DNA of 64,000 nt, from contig JAUJYZ010001419.1 in the NCBI GenBank assembly GCA_033675265.1, positions 43,680 to 107,679 on the forward strand, in the 5' to 3' direction. Positions 56,487 through 64,000 of the stretch are shown one piece after another. The DNA is from Actinostola sp. cb2023. Its lineage: Eukaryota > Cnidaria > Anthozoa > Actiniaria > Actinostolidae. Below the pieces are notes generated by a model. That model saw only the letters and a list, made by a program, of their open reading frames with translations. It had not been told where the DNA came from and did not search any database. How positions within the stretch are numbered: the stretch's first letter is position 1; every line of letters starts with the position of its first letter. The translations under genes were made by a program, and so were the position numbers.

Positions 56487-59400
56487 GATTAAATAACGTA
56501 GGACTAAGATTGCTGTTTCACACCCAAGTATGACTGGAAAAAAGGGGTGACACCATGCATGTTCTAACTTCACTGCTGACTTAACTGACGAATACATACT
56601 TCCTACTACAACTATACTTTAAATAACATAGGACTAAGATTGCTGTTTCACACCCAAGTATGACTGGAAAAAAGGGGTGACACCCTGTTCTAACTTCACT
56701 GCTGACTTAACTGACGAATACATACTTCCTACTACAACTATACTTTAAATAACGTAGGACTAAGATTGCTGTTTCACACCCAAGTATGACTGGAAAAAAA
56801 GGGGTGACACCATGTTCTAACTTCACTGCTGACTTAACTGACGAATACATACTTCCTACTACAACTATACTTTAAATAACGTAGGACTAAGATTGCTGTT
56901 TCACACCCAAGTATGACTGGAAAAAAGGGGTAACACCCTGTTCAACCTTCACTGCTGACTTAACTGACGAATACATACTTCCTACTACAACTATATTTAA
57001 ATAACGTAGGACTAAGATTGCTGTTTCACACCAAAGTATGACTGGAAAAAAGGGGTGACACCGTGTTCTAACTTCACTGCTGACTTAACTGACGAATACA
57101 TACTTCCTACTACAACCATACTTTAAAAAACGTAGGACTAAGATTGCTGTTTCACACCCACGTATGACTGGAAAAAATAGGGAGACACCATGTTCTAACT
57201 TCACTGCTGACTTAACTGACAAATATATACTTCCTACTACAACTATACTTTAAATAACGTAGGACTAAGATTGCTGTTTCACACCAAAGTATGACTGGAA
57301 AAAAGGGGTGACACCCTGTTCTAACTTCACTGCTGACATAACTGACGAATACATACTTCCTACTACAACCATACTTTAAATAACGTAGGACTAAGATTGC
57401 TGTTTCACACCCACGTATGACTGGAAAAAATAGGGAGACACCATGTTCTAACTTCACTGCTGACTTAACTGACAAATATATACTTCCTACTACAACTATA
57501 CTTTAAATAACGTAGGACTAAGATTGCTGTTTCACACCCAAGTATGACTGGAAAAAAGGGGGTGACACCCTGTTCTAACTTCACTGCTGACTTAACTGAC
57601 GAATACATACTTCCTACTACAACCATACTTTAAATAACGTAGGACTAAGATTGCTGTTTCACACCAAAGTATGACTGGAAAAAAAGGGTGACACCCTGTT
57701 CAACCTTCACTGCTGACTTAAATGACGAATACATACTTCCTACTACAACTATGCTTTAAATAACGTAGGACTAAGATTGCTGTTTCACACCAAAGTATGA
57801 CTGGAAAAAAGGGGTGACACCATGTTCTAACTTCACTGCTGACTTAACTGACGAATACATACTTCCTACTACAACCATACTTTAAATAACGTAGGACATT
57901 AAGATTGCTGTTTCACACCCAAGTATGACTGGAAAAAAGGGGTGACACCCTGTTCTAACTTCACTGCTGACTTAACTGACGAATACATACTTCCTACTAC
58001 AACCATACTTTCAATAACATAGGACTAAGATTGCTGTTTCACACCAAAGTATGACTGGAAAAAAAGGAGTGACACCCTGCTCTAACTTCACTGCTGACTT
58101 AACTGACGAATACATACTTCCTACTACAACCATACTTTAAATAACGTAGGACTAACATTGCTGTTTCACACCCAAGTATGACTGGAAAAAAAGGAGTGAC
58201 ACCCTGCTCTAACTTCACTGCTGACTTAACTGACGAATACATACTTCCTACTACAACCATACTTTAAATAACCTAGGACTAAAATTGCTGTTTCACACCA
58301 AAGTATGACTGGAATAAAGGGGTGACACCATGTTCTAACTTCACTGCTGACTTAACTGACGAATATATACTTCCTACTACAACTATACTTTAAATAACGT
58401 AGGACTAAGATTGCTGTTTCACACCCAAGTATGACTGAAAAAAAAGGGGTGACACCATGTTCTATCTTCACTGCTGACTTAACTGACGAATACATACTTC
58501 CTACTACAACTATACTTTAAATAACGTAGGACTAAGATTGCTGTTTCACACCCAAGTATGACTGGAAAAAAGGGGTGACACCCTGTTCTAACTTCACTGC
58601 TGACTTAATTCACGAATACATACTTCCTACTACAACTATACTTTAAATAACGTAGGACTAACATTGCTGTTTCACACCAAAGTATGACTGGAAAAAAGGG
58701 GTGACACCCTGTTCTAACTTCACTGCTGACTTAACTGACGAATACATACTTCCTACTACAACCATACTTTAAATAACGTAGGACTAAGATTGCTGTTTCA
58801 CACCCAAGTATGACTGGAAAAAAGGGTGACACCCTGTTCAACCTTCACTGCTGACTTAAATGACGAATACATACTTTCTACTACAACTATGCTTTAAATA
58901 ACGTAGGACTAAGATTGCTGTTTCACACCAAAGTATGACTGGAAAAAAGGGGTGACACCATGTTCTAACTTCACTGCTGACTTAACTGACGAATACATAC
59001 TTCCTACTACAACCATACTTTAAATAACGTAGGACATTAAGATTGCTGTTTCACACCCAAGTATGACTGGAAAAAAGGGGTGACACCCTGTTCTAACTTC
59101 ACTGCTGACTTAACTGACGAATACATACTTCCTACTACAACCATACTTTCAATAACATAGGACTAAGATTGCTGTTTCACACCAAAGTATGACTGGAAAA
59201 AAAGGAGTGACACCCTGCTCTAACTTCACTGCTGACTTAACTGACGAATACATACTTCCTACTACAACCATACTTTAAATAACGTAGGACTAACATTGCT
59301 GTTTCACACCCAAGTATGACTGGAAAAAAAGGAGTGACACCCTGCTCTAACTTCACTGCTGACTTAACTGACGAATACATACTTCCTACTACAACCATAC

Positions 59401-61575
59401 TTTAAATAACGTAGGACTAAGATTGCTGTTTCACACCAAAGTATGACTGGAATAAAGGGGTGACACCATGTTCTAACTTCACTGCTGACTCAACTGACGA
59501 ATATATACTTCCTACTACAACTATACTTTAAATAACGTAGGACTAAGATTGCTGTTTCACACCCAAGTATGACTGGAAAAAAAGGGGTGACACCATGTTC
59601 TATCTTCACTGCTGACTTAACTGACGAATACATACTTCCTACTACAACTATACTTTAAATAACGTAGGACTAAGATTGCTGTTTCACACCCAAGTATGAC
59701 TGGAAAAAAGGGGTGACACCCTGTTCTAACTTCACTGCTGACTTAATTCACGAATACATACTTCCTACTACAACTATACTTTAAATAACGTAGGACTAAC
59801 ATTGCTGTTTCACACCAAAGTATGACTGGAAAAAAGGGGTGACACCCTGTTCTAACTTCACTGCTGACTTAACTGACGAATACATACTTCCTACTACAAC
59901 CATACTTTAAATAACGTAGGACTAACATTGCTGTTTCACACCCAAGTATGACTGGAAAAAAGGGGTGACATCCTGTTCTAACTTCACTGCTGACTTAACT
60001 GACGAATATATACTTCCTACTACAACTATACTTTAAATAACGTAGGACTAAGATTGCTGTTTCACACGCAAGTATGACTGGAAAAAAGGGGTGACACCCT
60101 GTTCTAACTTCACTGCTGACTTAACTGACCAATACATACTTCCTACTACAACCATACTTTAAATAACGTAGGATTAAGATTGCTGTTTCACACGCAAGTA
60201 TGACTGAAAAAAGGGATGACACCCTGTTCTAACTTCACTGCTGACTTAACTGACGAATACATACTTCCTACTACAACCATACTTTAAATAACGCAGGACT
60301 AAGATTGCTATTTCACACCCAAGTATGACTGAAAAAAGGGGTGACACCCTGTTCTAACTTCACTGCTGACTTAACTGACGAATACATACTTCCTACTACA
60401 ACCATACTTTAAATAACGTAGGATTAAGTTTGCTGTTTCACACCCAAGTATGACTGGAAAAAAGGGGTGACACCCTGTTCTAACTTCTCTGCTGACTTAA
60501 CTGACGAATACATACTTCCTACCACAACCATACTTCTAAAAAACGTACGACTAAGATTGCTGTTTCACACCCAAGTATGACTGGAAAAAAGGGGTGACAC
60601 CCTGTTCTAACTTCACTGCTGACTTAACTGACAAATACATACTTCCTACTATAACCATACTTTAAATAACGTAGGACTAACATTGCTGTTTCACACCCAA
60701 GTATGACTGGAAAAAAGGGGTGACACCCTGTTCTAACTTCACTGCTGACTTAACTGACGAATACATACTTACTACTACTACAACCATACTTTAAATAACG
60801 CAGGACTAAGATTGCTATTTCACACCCAAGTATGACTGAAAAAAGCGGTGACACCCTGTTCTAACTTCACTGCTGACTTAACTGACGAATACATACTTCC
60901 TACTACAACCATACTTTAAATAACGTAGGACATTAAGATTGCTGTTTCACACCCAAGTATGACTGGAAAAAAGGGGTGACACCCTGTTCTAACTTCACTG
61001 CTGACTTAACTGACGAATACATACTTCCTACTACAACCATACTTTCAATAACATAGGACTAAGATTGCTGTTTCACACCAAAGTATGACTGGAAAAAAAG
61101 GAGTGACACCCTGCTCTAACTTCACTGCTGACTTAACTGACGAATACATACTTCCTACTACAACCATACTTTAAATAACGTAGGACTAACATTGCTGTTT
61201 CACACCCAAGTATGACTGGAAAAAAAGGAGTGACACCCTGCTCTAACTTCACTGCTGACTTAACTGACGAATACATACTTCCTACTACAACTATACTTTA
61301 AATAACGTAGGACTAAGATTGCTGTTTCACACCCAAGTATGACTGAAAAAAAAGGGGTGACACCATGTTCTATCTTCACTGCTGACTTAACTGACGAATA
61401 CATACTTCCTACTACAACTATACTTTAAATAACGTTGGACTAAGATTGCTGTTTCACACCAAAGTATTACTGGAAAAAAGGGGTGACACCCTGTTCTAAC
61501 TTCACTGCTGACTTAATTCACGAATACATACTTCCTACTACAGCTATACTTTAAATAACGTAGGACTATAAGATT
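56487..61575. repeat. 126-bp satellite derived from the LINE reverse transcriptase, about 40 units
   Basis: On the minus strand, units whose frame is intact read GSMYSSVKSAVKLEHGV, then TPFFQSYLGVKQ, then a five-base gap, then (N)LSPTLF. This is the RT segment that normally comes just before the FINDIP and YADD part still present at 56486 and below. The unit therefore starts and stops inside the RT domain. Units vary at a few sites (ACCCAAGT/ACCAAAGT, CCATGTT/CCCTGTT/CCCTGCT), and blocks of several units recur (57890-58600 and 59030-59760). Confidence 0.9.
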
Positions 61576-61860
61576 GCTGCTTACTTGTATCTTACTTGAT
61601 TGCTACTTAATGTTCTGTCTCGCTTAAGAGTCCTGGATGTGTAGACTTGTATAAAGGCTCTAAATACCAAACATAATACAAGTAAAAGTCATTTATTATT
61701 CCACTCGTTGCGTCATTTTACCATATAAGGGACAAGAGAACACGCAAAATGTGCCAGCGCCATTACCAGTAGCTCGCGCGCGCACGAAAACATAGCAAAA
61801 ATGGCTCAAAAACTTCAGGAAAACAAAAGAAACCAAAATCAACTGTGGAATAATAAACCC

Positions 61861-61966
61861 CTTATTTGATACGGTTTGACAGAGTATACTTGCGAACATT
61901 TTACTCATTACTACGCAAACTCGTATAAAATGTCCGCGCGTATTATCTGTCAAACCATCAAATAAG
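61861..61966. mobile_element. 106-bp foldback element
   Basis: CTTATTTGAT-AC-GGTTTGACAGA at the left pairs with TCTGTCAAACCATCAAATAAG at the right, with further pairing (ACATTTTA/TAAAATGT) towards the centre. Non-coding. Confidence 0.6.
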
Positions 61967-62232
61967 CTGTATGCATTTTTATTCGTCATGTATTTTGGCT
62001 CGCCTTTATACCAAATTGACTCGTAAAAATACACAGCCGTATTACTACGGATTATTCAGTTGAAAAGTCAAGTGCTAACGGACCAATGCTTTTCCCCCCC
62101 CCCCCCAGTGCTCTTTTATAGAAGAAAAACACAAACAAGACTTCTTGTTCCATCGCTTACAGTGTGTAAAAAATATATATATAAAAATAATAATAACATA
62201 AAAATAAAAATAATATAACTATGGTTACCTAC

Positions 62233-63405
62233 CCTCAAAACTTCCATTGTCACCTATAATAAAATAATACAGATGAAAGATGTTTAAAGCAAAGTACAAC
62301 AATCTACATTACTGAAAAAGATGGCGGGCAAGTATATTTTACCACAATCCTTTGCGCGCAAAAACAACAACCCTCTACCTCATTGTAAAAACGTCGCAAC
62401 AGAGACTTTGAGAACATCAAAATTGAAAGTATGAAGCTGCTACCAGCTTTACCTGTTGGAAACGTGTCTGTCTGCGTGTAGTTACTGATCTAGGTTCGCA
62501 AAGGATTGGTGGTATGTCCAGCCGCCATCTTTTTTTTGCATGGTGGATTGGGTGGTATACCTATACTACTACTTCAGTACCAGTCATTATAAAAACTCAC
62601 CTATAAACGTATCTCCGTCTGATTCCTCTTCACTAAAAACCTTGAGCATCATGGAGGCTGGGTGGAGAAAAATGAGTGGTAGGAGTCTAGCGGGCAGACC
62701 GCTGACCGTCCGAAAATCAGGCTAAGCATGAGAGCGAGGCTATCGGCAAAGAACTGGAAAAAACCAACAAGGTCGATCGAATCGTTCGAATGGAAGATTA
62801 AAACGATTTTTTGTTGTTGCAAAAACAGAATAAAAACTACACACTTTTAATTTTAAAATCATTTTAATTTCTAGCTCCCTGCCCGATAGTTTCGCTCTCA
62901 TGCTGACATTTTAACAGCTTCTTGTTAAAAGAACGTTAAAAAAGATTTAGAGTCGTTTTCGTATGAGTGGGAAAAACCTACGGCACGGAGTTGCGGTCAC
63001 GGTAACGGAATCGATAGAACATCTACTCAACCAATCACAGCGCGCAAAGTCAATCGCTCAAACCAATCAGAATGCTTGGATATGGCACGGTCACCGCATA
63101 GCACCGAACCGTACGTAAACTACTTCCCACTCGTACGAAAACGACTCTAAAAAAAGAGTTAGAAAGAACGTTCGACATGTTCATGTTGTTGTTTCGCAAT
63201 TGATGTATTTTTCAAGCGGCGAAATCTCACCTCTACATAGTCATCTTCCTCGTCTGGAGTCTGTGTGTCTTGAATTATCAGGTGGTGTTACGTCATAGCT
63301 ACCGCTTCTTAGGGGGGACTTGTGGGGAGGTATTGGTGGGCGGGGAATCACATGGGATCCTCATAGTCATGTACATCGTCAGAGTATGAGTCTGTATATC
63401 TGAAA
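62233..63405 (-). CDS. Candidate split gene with small acidic, tyrosine-rich exons (partial)
   Basis: Read on the minus strand, three pieces have splice-like borders. (1) 63405-63226 follows a T run plus CAG and ends GAG/GTGAGA; its frames give YTDSYSDDVHDYEDP, then IPRPPIPPHKSP with SYDVTPPD, then QTPDEEDDYVE, but in different frames. (2) 62649-62593 follows TTTTTCTCCACCCAG, encodes VFSEEESDGDTFIG and ends ATAG/GTGAGT (57 bp, phase 1-1). (3) 62253-62233 follows TTTTATTATAG and encodes GDNGSFEG (21 bp, phase 1-1). Tyr-Glu-Asp motifs, proline-rich segments and micro-exons recall cytoplasmic adaptor or receptor tails of the SLP-76/BLNK kind. The frame changes in piece 1 could mean a pseudogene or undetected splice sites. 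Upstream exons would lie beyond the window. Function is not known. Confidence 0.4.
62946..63151. mobile_element. 206-bp MITE (ends TTTAGAGTCGTTTTCGTA)
   Basis: The left end and its inverse at the right match over about 30 bp. A-rich direct repeats (AAAAGA) flank it. Two CCAAT boxes lie inside. It sits between two pieces of the candidate split gene, so it would be intronic. Confidence 0.65.
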
Positions 63406-63641
63406 AAAAAAAAACCGGCAAAAATATTTGTAAGAAACGTTGCCAATTCTGATAGAAAAGGCATTATTATGCACAAGTGCTGATTTTCGAGATCGTTTGA
63501 CATAAAAATAACCACTGCCATCTGAATAAGCAATTTAGTCATCAATATCTTTGGAAAATTTCAAAAGTATTAGATAAAGATCCCGCGAAGATATCGTAAA
63601 TGACATTTATAGGGTTTTAGTATGGGATTTTGATGTCGTGT

Positions 63642-63824
63642 GTACACAGCCTCGTTCTGGTGTATTTTCAGAATTAAAAACGTTCATAACTCCGCAAGGA
63701 CATGTCATTTCGTCCTAAGACTTTTACACTTATCTTATATAAATATATTCTTTTAGTGAACGTGTTAAACCTTGAAATTAAGCAATTTAGAAAAATTGAT
63801 GTACATCAGAACGAGGCTGTGTAC
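63642..63824. mobile_element. 183-bp MITE (ends GTACACAGCCTCGTTCTG)
   Basis: GTACACAGCCTCGTTCTG and its inverse CAGAACGAGGCTGTGTAC close an AT-rich interior. No ORF. The remaining 63825-64000 holds only a B-box-like GTTTCGAATCC on the minus strand. Confidence 0.65.
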
Positions 63825-64000
63825 GCTGTCAAACGATTCTAGTATCCTGATCTCCCCCCCCTGAAAAATCAGCAATTGTGCATAAGGCGTAATGGGAGTC
63901 GCAAAATAAGCAACGAACGAGCCCTGCATGGGCGCAATGCTCCAGTTTTACACGCCAAAGATCAGGGATTCGAAACTCTGTCGAAGGGTAAAACAAACTT

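Noticed and set aside
56487..61575. CRISPR-like array or repetitive protein gene
   Set aside because: Units are contiguous with no unique spacers, and the DNA is animal; the unit is a reverse transcriptase fragment.
61696..62034. 112-codon minus-strand frame
   Set aside because: Overlaps a foldback element (61861-61966) and has no domain.

Overview
This is animal nuclear DNA. It is AT-rich and intron-bearing, crowded with satellites and small transposons, and about 5-8% of it codes for protein. Two intronless cytochrome P450 genes, two tripartite-motif NHL (TRIM-NHL) ubiquitin ligases, a paired-like homeobox gene with the canonical 46/47 intron, and Penelope-like, Helitron-like, LINE and MITE remnants all point to an invertebrate. 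A cnidarian (anthozoan) is my best guess, because such genomes are rich in TRIM-NHL and orphan paired-like genes, but no sequence here proves it. The codon-level reading of the genes is firm; the species is inference.

Layout. 0.3-14.05 kb: a tandem segmental duplication. Each copy carries one minus-strand P450 gene (1115-2599 and 9145-10629, 10 residue differences). The copies have since diverged by insertions: MITEs, a 684-bp insertion with an 11-bp target duplication, a 42-bp-TIR element, and minisatellite growth. 14.1-24.1 kb: two more foldback elements, a 19-bp minisatellite, a 98-bp satellite and a 72-bp satellite, with a Penelope-type tail and short TIR elements between them. 24-29.8 kb: mostly featureless DNA with small duplications. 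29.8-32 kb: a three-exon paired-like homeobox gene on the plus strand. 32-35.6 kb: a gene-free flank. 35.9-46.7 kb: two very large arrays of the same 17-bp minisatellite, on either side of TRIM-NHL gene A (37654-39936, minus). 47-54.5 kb: a Helitron-like element, a broken GIY-YIG Penelope-like element, TRIM-NHL gene B (49159-51384, minus, frameshifted at its 3' end), a 72-bp and an 89-bp satellite, and an orphan third copy of the TRIM 5' flank. 54.6-61.6 kb: a dead LINE with two nested MITEs, running into a 5-kb satellite whose 126-bp unit is a piece of that LINE's reverse transcriptase domain. 61.6-64 kb: MITEs and small minus-strand exons of an acidic, tyrosine-rich gene.

The genes do not form a pathway. 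The P450s are probably membrane monooxygenases of clan 2, the TRIM-NHL proteins are probable E3 ligases or RNA-associated regulators, and the homeobox gene is a transcription factor. What ties the window together is how tandem DNA arises. Several arrays can be traced to a seed: the LINE reverse transcriptase, the TRIM gene 3' end, and possibly the TRIM 5' flank. The two P450 copies let insertions be read against empty or differently filled sites. Recurrent hairpins (Penelope-type tails, Helitron-type 3' ends, and a CACAGGAAGCCC terminus family) show compensatory base changes between copies.
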